In this document: piece after piece, positions 35,005 to 46,082 of the stretch
Position numbering within the stretch: the first letter of the stretch is position 1
Layout: every line of letters starts with the position of its first letter
Source: Megamerina dolium
Taxonomy: Eukaryota; Arthropoda; Insecta; Diptera; Megamerinidae
Assembly: GCA_963854835.1 (NCBI GenBank)
Contig: OY978528.1
Span: 53,106,508 to 53,170,507, forward strand
Length of the DNA: 64,000 bases
Reading direction: 5' to 3'
Notes under the pieces: generated by a model
Databases searched by the model: none
Told to the model about the DNA's origin: nothing
Seen by the model: only the letters and a program-made list of their open reading frames with translations
Position numbers and translations under genes: made by a program

Positions 35005-36019
35005 GTATATTAAAATTGTCGGAAATGTCTTAATTTTATTGGATCCATTGTTAAATGATGTGGGTTTTTTTCCTTTTTTTTATTTTTTTAATACATATCA
35101 CATATTTTTTATACAATAGTAAATTATTGTTGTTGTTTTGGTCTACACTGTTTTTTTTTTTGTCAATTTGTTGGTGTAAAATTAAATACCCAACATGCTT
35201 GATGATATGAAATTTTGTGCGAATACAGATGTGTATGAGTGTTTGTGTTTGAATTTCTGTATAAATTTGCGTACATAGTTACCCACATTAGATCTGTCAA
35301 TATTTTCTTTCGAAGACATACTGCAAAAAAAAACAAAGGTTTGAATGAAATGAAATATTCCAAGAACTTGCTGTTAAGCGATCACCCTTTTTATGCACAT
35401 ACATACAAGTGAATATTTTTGTAAATAAATTGGGTTTATTCGAAAAAGAAAAGATTTTGTAGTATTTTGTATAAAAAATTGGTTGCAACTTGCATGATAT
35501 CTATTGAAATATTATTATCAAACTTAAAGCTGCTGAAGACATTCGGATTGAGTGGACAAAAGTCGATTTTAAAAATTGGAACAGCATCAAAAAGATGAGA
35601 CATTTTTAAAAGCTAGAAGATATACGAGATACTCGTGTGATAGGTGTGGTTTTATCCGATATATATTTGTTTCAGCGGGGAGCGAGCTCAATCTGGAAGC
35701 GCACTTGACTGCAGGTTGCATTGGTGGTAGGTGATGTAGTTGACGGTGACTGTTGGAGTTGTTGTTGCATACCATTGTGCATAGCAATATACTGTACTGT
35801 ACAACAATACATTACGTACATACAAATATGCTTGCATCAACTACACATATGTATATCATTATGTACAAACATGTTCATACATACATATCTATTTTCGTTA
35901 TTCTTTTGTTTACATTTCGCTTTTCTTGAAATGCACAGGCAACATGATATACTGATGTTTTCGATCATTTGCATTGATATAGAATGTCATTATATTGTGT
36001 TTACACAATTATGAATTAT
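35005..36019. other. AT-rich spacer, no gene seen
   Basis: No coding similarity. A GC-balanced patch around 35670-35770 (GCGGGGAGCGAGC, GGTGATGTAGTTGACGG) stands out but no motif is recognised. Confidence 0.5.
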
Positions 36020-36266
36020 TGTGTCGCCACTCTAAGTGTTATGTATGTATGACCAATTAACCCAAATCTAAGCATTGGTTTATGCTGCAACCTAGGTGTT
36101 TATTGATCTAGGTCAGCATATAGAAATGGATGGGAATATTGGAAATTCTGGAAAGAATTATGTGGTATAAATAGAGCCCATATTCGAAAATAAAAATCAG
36201 AATTAAACTAACACTAATACGCTGTGGTTTATTCTCACTTTATGTCAAGCTTGTAGTGGCAACACA
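36020..36266 (+). mobile_element. Possible solo LTR
   Basis: The ends are inverted: TGTGTCGCCACTCTAAG at left and, reversed, TGTGTTGCCACTACAAG at right (14 of 17). They start TG and finish CA as LTRs do. Inside in the correct order are a TATA box (GGTATAAATAGAGCC near 36164) and a polyadenylation-like AATAAAAAT near 36190. No internal coding region and no 4-6 bp flanking duplication are seen, so a MITE is the main alternative. Confidence 0.35.
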
Positions 36267-36674
36267 CGAGCTGTCAATTGATGGAGCGGTGCAACCGCTT
36301 TGACAGACGCTTGGACTGAGATAATATTTACTGGTTAGCCTAGTTAGTTAGTCCTTCATGAGGCAATCCTTGCCCAGGACAAACATCTCACTAACACGAG
36401 GAATATAGCAAATCACATTTGATTCATTACATCATTACATCATTACACACCTCTTTTTCACTTTCGTCTTTACGCTTTATTAAAATTATCTGAAATTAAA
36501 TATATGTATATAATTATAAGCAGGAGAGGATTTTGTTACCTTTTATAATTTTTAAAATGATTTATTATTTTTTTTCTCGAGAGGCGTGAGCTTGTATTGA
36601 GGGAGTTTTTGATCAACCATAATAAAAAGAAAGCAGAAAGTGATGAGAAGACAAAGTAAAGCCAAATAACGTAC

Positions 36675-36710
<36 letters not shown>

Positions 36711-36824
36711 AAAATAGCGGAATAAATAGAATTATATTAGGGTTGCTAACTTTATGCGGGCAGTTCGCGACACAAGTCTTCTGGCGTAGAGTGTATTTAT
36801 AAAGAAATAAAGAAAAACCATATA
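36267..36824. other. Spacer with GA microsatellite
   Basis: A GA tract of about 16 units lies at 36677-36708. The GC-balanced stretch at 36267-36420 has no recognised identity. No coding sequence was seen. Confidence 0.55.
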
Positions 36825-37165
36825 CACCTAGTTTTATAGTCTGTATCTTTATACTTTCGTGCGTAAAAAGTGAAACCGTACTTATCGAAACATACTTTTG
36901 TATGGGAGGTAACCGTGGGTTGTATCCGAATACATATATTTTTGAAGCAAACCTTATATTAGTAAATAAAATCGCATGTACAAGTATACCATTTATAGGA
37001 AAACATACTTTTGTATGGGAGGTAGCTCTGGTTTTTTATAAGCGTTTGTACCGCTTTTCAGCTTGATAGCTTCATATTTTTGCACACAAATTGACTAAAT
37101 ACACATTCAGAAGCATATTTTTGTGTAGAACGTATTCGTAGTTTTTATCCTGTTTAGATTTAGAT
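36825..37165 (-). repeat. Degenerate ~150-bp repeat block (inverted orientation)
   Basis: Three partial units carry, in order, AGTTTTATAG.CT, then ACATACTTTTGTATGGGAGGT and a GGTTTTTATCC-like end (about 36825-36925, 36990-37035, 37050-37160). They are the reverse complement of the units at 38860-39590. Units have drifted strongly. They lie 1.7 kb from the other block, with a SINE between. Confidence 0.65.
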
Positions 37166-37446
37166 TCAAAATATATTCTTTTCCATAACTTTGACCTCTC
37201 ATTTTAGATGTTACAAAGTAAAGCATCTTATTTTGTGAGTGTATTTATATTTACGATTCTGGTCCATTAAATGTGCTCCAAACGAAATGTGCTACCTAGT
37301 AATCATATACCTGCTATAAAGCCTCTTGAACATGAACATAAATAAACTGAATTTTGCGCTGCATGGTTTCTATTGGTACAGCAATAACGGTGTTAATATG
37401 AACTGAATAGACCACATCGGATCAATTGCAAATATAAAGTTATGTG

Positions 37447-37649
37447 GGTACCCAACTGTCCGCAATTCTTTCGGTAGTAATAATTTTCCATGAAAAAGCG
37501 TCTAAAAGGACTTTGCGACAAAACTCAGAAAAGTGATGCGACAAGGGTTCTGCCGTTCGGAACTGACTAATAAAAGTAGGCCCCTCCTAGTTCGATCAAA
37601 GAGCCCTTCGGGTCTTAGAGGTGCTAGGTATTTATTTATTTATTTAATT
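37447..37649 (+). mobile_element. SINE, 5'-truncated copy on the plus strand
   Basis: Starting at GGTACCCAACTGTCCGCAA it follows the SINE body: CCATGAAAAAGCGTCTAAAA, GGTTCTGCCGTTCGGAACTG and GAGCCCTTCGGGTCTTAGA. It ends in TATTTATTTATTTATTTAA. It lacks the tRNA-like head. It is the only sizeable copy of this family on the plus strand. Confidence 0.85.
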
Positions 37650-38859
37650 TTATGTATACCCCTATTCTTCATATCGTCTCAGAAAAAAAGTCATCGAATC
37701 CAACACTACAAACTGACTTTATTCATGTTATGCCAATGGTTCTGATTTTGATTTAAATCAAATTGTATGCGCATTTTACATATTCTTATTGACAATGCAC
37801 ATCATTTTGTTTTTTTTTTCTTTTTTTTTGTGAAAAGAAATATGTATATAAAAAAAGATAAATAGACGCAAAAATAAAAAACATCTTAACTTCTACTCTT
37901 ATTAAGAGCAAAAATTGTAACTCCACCTCAGTGTTAGCAGATGTCGATGTTTTATACATTCACTTATACTCCTCACAGCCTCATGCTGCCAATGTCAACA
38001 GTTCAAAAAGTTTTCCAAACTTTATTTGCATTTAATTTTATCCCAAATTCGACAAACGAAGGCGTCAACTCAATATTTTAGAAATGTATGGAGTGAAATG
38101 AGTCTTTAGAACAAAGAAGAGTGAGAAAAATTCCAAACTAAAATTAAGGAAAACTTTTGACGACGCCCACCATCATCATCATCATTATCATCATCATATG
38201 CATACTATCTACCTCATACCATCTGCCATTTAATCAATTTCTTATTCTACAAACTGAACCGAACCGAACTTTAATTATAACGACGATATGACGCGGCATA
38301 GCAAATGTTGAATTTTAGAAAAGTTTGGCAATTGAACAAAGTCTGCCACACATAAGCATGTATATATACATACATATACTATATTATATTATTTACATTA
38401 CTATGTAGTACTCGTAAATAATGGAAATATAAATGTCGAAATCTTGTTACTATGTATGTACGAGTATATATGTTATACTTAAGTATGTGAGTATAGTGTG
38501 AGTATATGTTATAGGAAAATAATAAATTTCATGAAATTTATGGCCAAGACGTATACATTTTATATTGATATTTTATAAAAATTGAAATTTAATTTCTCAT
38601 TCATATTAGGCACCTGCAGTTTTTCAAGCAGCAGTTACTCTAATACATATTGCATTTATGGAGTTTATTCTGGAAATACTAGAAATAACGCAAAGAACAT
38701 ATTTCATCTCTATGGACGTGATTTTGTATATTCATTATGTAATTTAGTTTGGTCATAGGTAGGAAAATACACATTTTGTGAGTATGCTCATAACAATATA
38801 AAGCTATGAAATTGAAACTATTTGCATTTATTTAATTTGGTGGAATCATATGAAAATCA
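37650..38859. other. AT-rich spacer, no gene seen
   Basis: ATC triplets at 38170-38198 and T/A runs near 37805-37830. No recognised coding sequence. Confidence 0.55.
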
Positions 38860-39590
38860 CCCCCACCCAATCATACAAAAATATGTTTTCGAGAGTATTT
38901 TTCACACTTTGCACACGAAAATAGAAAGCTATCATATTCAAACTCTGCTTGCGATATTAGTTTTAGCTCAAAACTGATGTGTTCCAAAATATGTGGAATC
39001 GGATAAAAACCACCCTTATCTCCCGTAGAAAAGTATATTTCCGTATGCATGTTTTTACATTTAATGCGGGAAAATATAGAGCTATAAAACTGAAACTCAA
39101 TATATGGAGTTAATTTTACCAGAAAATTACTATATCTAAAAACCATTGCAATCAAATAAACACCACACACTTGCTATATATAACTAATTTGACCAAAAAA
39201 TTAAGATGTTCGAAAATACGTCGAATCGGATAAAAACCACACCTACCTTCCATACAAAAGTATGTTCTCGTTAGTATGTTTTTGTATTTTTCACACGGAA
39301 ATTTAAATTTATAAAGCTGAAACTCCATAAAAAAAGCATTTGCTCTTGAGTGAAGTAGTTTCAGAATGCGAATAATCTCAGGAAACCCACTCATACCTGC
39401 GATACAAAAATATGTTTTCAAATATGTATATGCTTGAAGACTTTCAGTACGCAAGTGTAAAGCTATATGGCTGAAATACGATACACACGATTTTGTTATT
39501 ATCAAAATAGTACTTTTAAGAATGGGTGTTATTGTATGAAAACCACACCGCCTCTGGTACAAAAGTATGTTCTTGCGAAGGTATGTGTGT
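38860..39590 (+). repeat. Degenerate ~150-bp tandem repeat array
   Basis: The phrase (G)ATACAAAAGTATGTTTTCG recurs near 38873, 39021, 39250, 39399 and 39557. Each is preceded by GGATAAAAACCAC and followed about 60 bp later by CACACGGAAAT..AAAGCTATAAAACTGAAACTC. Spacings are about 150, 230, 150 and 157 bp, suggesting a 150-bp unit with one enlarged interval. Because 150 is a multiple of three, the minus-strand frames at 38871-39170 and 39152-39562 show repeated FYPI..ILEH.. peptides; I do not take these as a real protein. Related inverted units lie at 36825-37165. Confidence 0.7.
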
Positions 39591-39600
39591 TTGTGTGTGA

Positions 39601-41505
39601 AGGTTTTTTTTTTTTTTTAATGAAGAGAAAAGCATCGAAAGCCTAATTCAGTGAGGGGCTTTAACCTGCTAAAAACTCTTCTCGTCCGTCGGGAAGCTCC
39701 TCCCGGAAACACCGTTAAGTATTTCGTCGGGATGCCCTCTTGAACATTTCTGCTCAATCGTCTGGTTTTGGTCGGTCTAGTTCGTTACCGTCCTATCACT
39801 ACGTAACGTAACTATCACGTTCACGTGCACGTTCCATAGCTCTTTGCTGCCGCCTGTACAGATTTCCATTTTCCAGGCTGTTCACATGTATTGGGCACCA
39901 GTATAACAGGACATGTTTGGCGACTTCAATCTGGTTAGGACAATTTGGACAGAATGGGTCGTCCTCATGTTTAAAACGGTGCAGGTATTCTTTAAAATGC
40001 CTATGACCGCTTAGCAATTGCGTCAAATAAAAAGCAATTTCACCATAATTTCGGTTTACCCATTTGTATAGATGTGGATTCAGAGCATACGTCCATCTTC
40101 CCTTCTCTGATGTTTTCCACATCCGTTGCCATTTCTCCATACTGCGTCATCTTTCATCTAATTTTGATGCACAGAGACCCGCTATGTTTATTCGCTGGAG
40201 CTCTCGCGCCAACATACCTATTGGTGGCATACCCGCAATAACTAAAGATGCGTCATCCGATACTGTTCGAAACCCGCTTGCTACTCGTGGCGCACTTAAC
40301 ACGTTCGCGGACGCTAAAAATGTCAGGGAGCTGCAAAAATATACAGGCAATTATTTTTGAAACTAGTTGTAATATCCGAAATCTGATTAGACATATATTA
40401 TAATAGTAGTCAGAACATCGTATTTTAACCGTTATATACAATGAATGTTATAGCATCTACGACGATATAGATAATATTTTTCAACCAGAATGACGTGAAT
40501 GCTATAGCATTCATCCATATAATACATGAGAAAAACAGGTTGATTATAGTTTCATTACACTTTTTATTTAATAATAGATCTTTATTTGTCTACAAATATA
40601 AAAATGAATAAATTAAATCCATAATTTCATAGGATGTATATATGAAAACACAAGCATTCACGTCATTTTGCATCACTATGAAAATGAATGCTATAGCATT
40701 CACGTCCGCGAACGTGTTAAGGAAGTTTGTAAATACACGGAGAAAATATAAAATAATATCAAAGTACCTAATAAATCAATTGGTCATTATTTTAAAATGT
40801 ATATTAATTACAAACATTAATTAAAACAAAATTAAATGAATAAACAATGGCTTTAAAATTTGAATGCTATAGCATTCACGTCATTTTGCATCACTATGAA
40901 AATGAATGCTATAGCATTCACGTCCACGAACGTGTTAAGCGGTATGTTGCCTGGATGCCAGACATGTACGTGGCCTTTACAGTCGCGTCCGCCCAGATCT
41001 GTGTAGCGTAGAGTACAATGGAACTCGTGACCCTAGCCAGCAGCTTCCGTTTACTTGCGCGTGGCCCACCTAAATTCACCATGATACGTGATAAAGAACC
41101 TCTTAATTTCGCCGCTTTGTAATTTGCCGCGATTAAATGCTCCTAAAAGGATATTCGAGTGTCGATGCGTACCCCAAAATATCTAATATGTGGCTAAGAC
41201 ACTATCTCATGGTAGCCAACTTTGAATGTGAACACCTCTCATACTTTCCGTGTGCTCACCAGGACCGCCTCTGTTTTCTCGGATGCCAGCTTCAAATCTG
41301 CGTTACTCTTTCACTCCGCAATCCGTGTCATACAACAACACTCGGTTTTCAAAGTAGTTCGCAATAATCTGAACTAGATAGTTCCGTGTGTGCATATTCA
41401 CAAGCGATTCTATAATTTTAGGCAAGCTTACTGTGTTGAAGGCGACTTCAAGGGTAACTACAGCGCAGTACTTTTTGTCGCCCCATCTCCATCTCGTCCC
41501 ACTAG
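39601..41505 (-). pseudogene. R1-clade LINE, ORF2 C-terminal half, decayed
   Basis: On the minus strand, from the right: KYCAVVTLEVAFNTVSLPKI and YFENRVLLYDTDCGVKE (RT), then a deletion that removes the FADD active site. After it come EKTEAVLVSTRKVR, GSLSRIMVNLGGPRASKRKL and IWADATVKATYMSG. It resumes across the MITE at 40300-40934 with RVASGFRTVSDDASLVIAGM and WQRMWKTSEKGRWTYALNPH. Next are NYGEIAFYLTQLLSGH and the Cys-His knuckle DPFCPNCPNQIEVAKHVLLY. The 3' UTR is about 190 bp and ends in a 16-base A run (39605-39620 as T). These motifs are typical of R1-type elements outside rDNA. A rough flanking similarity ATGTGTG...TGTGTG (39583-39598, 41506-41520) may be the target duplication. Stops and the lost FADD make it dead. 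Confidence 0.85.
40300..40934. mobile_element. piggyBac-type MITE inside the R1 element
   Basis: Both edges have TTAA (40296-40299 and 40935-40938). The ends are inverted: CACGTTCGCGGACG at left and, reversed, CACGTTCGTGGACG at right. Removing the insert with one TTAA rejoins the R1 coding frame (TYRLSAPRVASG), which confirms the boundaries. The interior has no coding sequence. It has repeated palindromes GAATGCTATAGCATTC (40497, 40685, 40863, 40905) and an extra right end with its own TTAA at 40717-40720, so the right 80 bp exists twice. Confidence 0.85.
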
Positions 41506-41520
41506 ATGTGTGCGAGTGTG

Positions 41521-43107
41521 TTCATTATAGTGTGGAGTACTAAGCAGCGGCTTTAGCAACTTGTAAAGGTCTAAAAATTTGTTCATGTGGTTGTTATCGT
41601 GCTGTTGTTATTATTGTAGCTATTGTTGTTGCTGTTGCTTCACTCCGATCATTTGTTTCTGTGCATTCATGCCCTTAAGTACGTAAATATTATGATGACC
41701 TATGGTGGCAAAGTCAAAACAATTTCACCTACATCTTATACAGTATTTTCAAATAATTTTAATACTTAAGTATATGCCATATGTATTGCATTTCAATTGT
41801 AGCATACCATACAGAGACACTTAGACAGATATATAGCTATAATAAATATGTCTTACACAGAATGTGGTGTATCTCATATATAAGCATTTGCATACATATA
41901 TGGCCTCACACATATACATTACAATAGTTGCATACTCGTATATATAAATTGATATTGGTGCTCTTTGGCTTATTGTGAACCGTTTCATCCCGTCATCTGT
42001 CCTTTAATTGGCTTAAAGGTCAGTTTTGTGTATATGCGTGCGTGTGAATGGTTTACGTATTGCATTCGTATATGACAAGCTTGTGCATATTGTAAATATT
42101 TGTGTACAAATATACATATATTTTATAGTCTAAATCGAAAAAAATTGTGTCATGATGACAATGGTGGTTGTGGTGGTGGTGGTGATGGTGTTTGTGATGA
42201 TATTGACCCATATGTCATATTCTCAATGTTTACAGTTAACGTACATAAATATATTTGTATAGTTGTTGTTCTGCCTGTTGTTCTGCCGATATTCGGTGTT
42301 CGATGTTGATGATGTGTGGCAATTAAATTTCTTAAGCTCCTTATTTTAACCAAAATTGATGTTAAGCCTGCATATCTGCGAATATACGCACATACGAGTA
42401 TGGGTATAAGAATGTCAGCTGAAAATGGGACATACAAAAATGACATAGTAGTACAACATTCATGAAAAAGTGCTATAAAAATACAACAAAACGAAAAAAT
42501 GGCATCAGACTAAGTGTATATTTTGTTTATTCAAGCAATATTATCGTGACACTTGGGTTCAAATTAATTGACTGCATTTACGAAGACATAAAGAAACCAA
42601 AAAGAGGATTGATACAAAAAAAAAAAAAAAAACTGCAATAAAAATGTTAAAGAATCGAAAAGATAAAAATTGTCATTGTTTATTTATTTATTGAGCATTT
42701 TTAAGTGTACAAAGGTGATTTAATTATGTGACACTTTTGAATGTAATAAAAAACAAAAAAACAAAATAAAAAAACCGTTAAATTATAGAATTAATAAAAT
42801 AAATATAAAAATATATTTTTCACAAAATTTTATTTTATTAATTTCTTTTACTGCTGCAAGAATTTCAAGAAGGCTTCTCACGTAAATAAGCCATACATTT
42901 GAGTATTTTAAATGACATATAAATACTTTATAATGAGTTAGCATTGGTTAAGATATTTTGCATAAAACATACATAAAAATTGTTTGTTGTTTGCTTGATA
43001 AAGAAATTTTTGTCTTTAAGTTGTAATTGTTGCTTCTTCTTTTTCTTCTTTCTCAAGCAACATATTTATTGATGCAAACAACGGTGATGCATATCAAAAT
43101 TTGAAAT
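41521..43107. other. Spacer with triplet repeats, no gene seen
   Basis: GTT/GCT triplets at 41590-41645 and a GGTGGT tract at 42163-42190. A-runs at 42617-42632 and mixed AAAAC runs at 42748-42775. No coding similarity. Confidence 0.55.
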
Positions 43108-43469
43108 AAAAAATTAAATAAATATGTGGCACTTAAAGACCCGAAGGGCTCTTTGACCGAGTTTCTCTTCCCTTACTGTTGTGCGTGTTAAATTTTTGGA
43201 CAGTATTATAAGGTGCCTACTTATTTTAGCCGGTTCCGAACGACAGAACCCTTGTGACATCACTTTTTCGGAGCTTTGTCACAGAGTTCTTTAAGAAGCT
43301 TTTTCATGGCAAGTTGTTACTGTCGGAAGAATTGCCAATTGCTTACCGACAGGTGGGTACCGTTCGAAAGAAAAATCTTTTCGATATTAAATTTGCTATG
43401 TATCAGCCGGGTATTGAACCAAGACCTACAAATCAGAAGGCCAACACAGTAACCATTGAGCTACGGCAT
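43108..43469 (-). mobile_element. tRNA-derived SINE, full-length copy 3
   Basis: This is a complete copy with the tail (ATTAAATAAATATGTGGCAC on the plus strand) at left and the tRNA-like head at right. The head's A box region reads TAGCTCAATGGTTACTGTG and its outer end GTAAATGCCGTAGC has drifted. The body keeps CCGACAGGTGGGTACCGTTC and CGGAGCTTTGTCACAGAG. No clear target duplication remains, so it is somewhat older than copies 1, 2 and 4. Confidence 0.88.
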
Positions 43470-43890
43470 TTACCATGTTAAAATGATGAAAATTAACCTA
43501 TCGTAAGAGGCACTTTAAAAATGTATAAACGTATATTCAATAACAACAACAACAACGCTAAAAGACGGCAAATATAAAAGACAAAAAAAAAATAAATTAT
43601 GCTATTCATCGAAGACTAAGTATTGTGTCATTTAAGTAGGTACTTGCTTTAGTATTACTTATACAAGTATATACATATGTATGTTGGTAAGCTGTTGCTT
43701 GGATATTTGTAATACTCTTATGACACTGTTAGCAATATATTATATATAAATTTTCTCTGTATGTATGGAAAGTAGGCAACTAATTGATGTAACACACGAA
43801 ATCGTATTTCTATGTATATATACCATATATCTGTACTCCGATAAGTTGTCAATAAATACATATGTACATAAAATTATAATTTATTGCATA
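43470..43890. other. AT-rich spacer, no gene seen
   Basis: A CAA tract (43541-43556) and TA-rich words only. Confidence 0.55.
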
Positions 43891-44145
43891 TAAAAAATTA
43901 ATATGTGGCTTCGCCTCTAGTAGTATTTTGCATTTTAAATTTTGGACAGTGCTAGACAGGGATCTGCTGGACAGGGGTCTACTTATATTAGCCGCTTCCG
44001 AACGGCAGAACCCTTGTAACATCATTTTTTCTGACCTTTGTCACAGAACCCTTTTAGAAGCTTTTTCAGGGCGAATTTATACTGCAGAAAGAAGTGCCAA
44101 TTGCTCGGCAGGTGGATACCTTTCGAAAGAAAAATCTCTTCGATG
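43891..44145 (-). mobile_element. SINE, diverged copy lacking the head
   Basis: Matches the SINE body from ATATGTGGCTTCGCC through TTAAATTTTGGACAGTGCTA, CTTCCGAACGGCAGAACCC and CTTTGTCACAGAACCC to TTTCGAAAGAAAAATCTCTT. The tRNA-like head is missing at right. It has an internal duplication-like insert (GGATCTGCTGGACAGGGGTC). An old member of the family. Confidence 0.8.
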
Positions 44146-44490
44146 GGATTCATTGAATTTCATGCTAAAGAGACAAAATTTTGCGAAATTTTATTGCAAC
44201 AAATGTAATGAGGCCTATGTATTTGAGCCCTATTAATCGTAAATGCATTATATATAAATTAAAACCAAGATAAAACATGCCGCTTTTAAAATACCAAAAA
44301 TACCTATCGACAGAGATAGACGGGTCAAATGCAGCAACCAAAAAAAATTTACCAAAAAGTGAAAAATGGTTTATATGAAAAAGTAAGTGATGAATTGATT
44401 CAGTGTACAATTTGTTCCAAATGAATAGCGTAATTACCAAAATGTAAAAAAAAATATATTTATAACATATTTTTATTGTTTTTTGCAACC

Positions 44491-45451
44491 GTTGCCATAT
44501 GGCAACACGGGGCACGATTTAAGAACAAATTTTCAAATAGAAAAATACCGTATTTAGTAGTACACAAATGTCTACTTAATTTTAAAAGGGTATTTATATT
44601 TTCTTTGCAAGCAAATATCAATAGTTTGCTGTGTGATGTTATAGTATTTCATAAAAATAAAATAGGAAATTAACGTTGATTGAAGCATTAGATTTGTTTG
44701 AAAGGCTTGATGACGAAGAGGGAATGTATGCCGATGAAGTTCGCATCATCGACATCGACCCACCAGAAAATGAAGATTGCACTAATGGCCAGGATGACGT
44801 GTTGAATGGCGAAGATGGTCTTCCTGACGAAGTTTGCGCCGCTTAATTACAATCAGGTTCGATTACACTTTATCGCATAGCTTATAAAGGAAAGCAGTAG
44901 TAGAGGTCGATTTTTACATAGCTTATTGCTGCCTGCGTTCAAAATGCATTGCAATTACACAAATTTTGTGAAGGAGATGGTTTTCGCCAACTAGAATTCA
45001 GACCACAAATCGCTATGTACTATTGCAAACGCTATGGGGAGAAAGCAAAAAGACAGAGTCGTCACGTGAATGCGAAGCGGCGACTGAAGTCAAAGAATAA
45101 ATCAATCCGTTACGATCATCTGAAGCATTTTGTTATTCCAATCGAAAAGAATCGGGGTTATACTGGTGGCAAATGTAAGACAATTGGCCAAATTGATTAT
45201 ATGAAATGTCGGATTATGCGTGAAATGCTTTGCATCCTACCACAAAAAAAAATTGATATTATTTATTTTTAAGTTATCTTTCAAAATTTTATTTATACTT
45301 ATTTATTTAATTTTAATGAATTTTTAAATTATGAACAAATTGTTTTAATCACTTGATTAATGTAAAATAAATACTCAAATGTGGTGTTATTTATTCTAAT
45401 AATGCGTTTCCGATATTAGCCGAGAAGTGCTCCGTTTTGCCATATGGTAAC
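44491..45451 (+). mobile_element. piggyBac-like remnant with palindromic ends
   Basis: The edges are inverted copies: GTTGCCATATGGCAACACGG... at 44491-44515 and, reversed, GTTACCATATGGCAAAACGG... at 45427-45451 (22 of 25). Each contains the palindrome GCCATATGGC or close to it. The interior carries two decayed pieces of a piggyBac-type transposase in the same direction. I could not find a TTAA at either edge, so the exact ends may lie slightly outside. Confidence 0.6.
44664..45272 (+). pseudogene. piggyBac-type transposase, N- and C-terminal remnants
   Basis: The first piece (about 44664-44846) is acidic: LTLIEALDLFERLDDEEGMY, then DEVRIIDIDPPENEDC, ending in a stop after VCAA. This is like the N-terminal region of piggyBac transposases. 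The second (44949-45272) reads LEFRPQIAMYYCKRYG, NKSIRYDHLKHFVIPIEKNR, then GYTGGKCKTIGQ. It fits the stretch after the catalytic core, where a family member has a conserved R[FY]D..H.....K..R before the Cys-rich end. The whole catalytic core is missing and only part of the Cys module remains. The assignment is by motif recall. Confidence 0.6.
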
Positions 45452-45639
45452 AGGCCGCTTCCTGCTGTCTAATTGCAAAAGTATTTTTATTTTTAGTAAT
45501 TTATCGCTAACATTAGAGGTCGTACCAAACTTAAACATTATAGGTCATACGGTACGATATATGGTGAGGAAGCATACTTAGATTATAAATATGTACATAT
45601 GTAGTTTATGACTATTTCTTTAAGGAATCAGGGTCAATA

Positions 45640-45990
45640 TTTATACCTTGCATGAGGATATGCGAAGTATATTCATTTCGAGCAGATGTTTGTAACCACT
45701 TGATGGAATCTCCGGAGATATAGAAAAGTATATACATTCCTGATCGAATGCTAAAGTGCAAAAGTCAGCGACCTAAGAAATGGCTGTGCAAGACGGTGGA
45801 GCACCTAACCGGTTTGTGATAGGGTGCAACGCTGAAATGTGGTAGTCATACTGTCTTGTCAGCAAAGAGAAGGATGGTGATTGTGACTCATGGCAATGCT
45901 GTGGGCATCATTCTGAGGAGGCTGCAGCCAGTTACCAGACAGACGGACGGACGAACGAACGTCGTTAAATCGAAAATTCAACAAAGATTC
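45640..45990 (-). repeat. Interspersed repeat related to 52850-53461, decayed
   Basis: TATACCTTGCATGAGGATAT, ATTCATTTCGAGCAGATGTT and GGAATCTCCGGAGATATAGA (45640-45735) are the reverse of the end of the repeat at 53350-53461. A further piece, CCAGACAGACGGACGGACGA then GTCGTTAAATCGAAAATTCA (45936-45980), matches 53290-53342 in the other orientation. The two pieces are therefore rearranged. Confidence 0.65.
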
Positions 45991-46082
45991 CTTGAAGGTA
46001 TGAGTTTTTTCAAGGCTCCCCTCTAGTAACAAGTGCACTACTTCCGTAACAAGCTCGGTTTCCGTTATTTGAACATAGGTCT

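Noticed and set aside
38871..39562. Two overlapping minus-strand frames with repeated FYPI/EH peptides
   Set aside because: The repetition follows from a DNA repeat whose unit is a multiple of three; the frames are short, AT-biased and lack any recognisable domain.
38860..39590. CRISPR-like spacing of repeats
   Set aside because: Units are long, degenerate and eukaryotic in context, with no cas genes and no uniform spacers.
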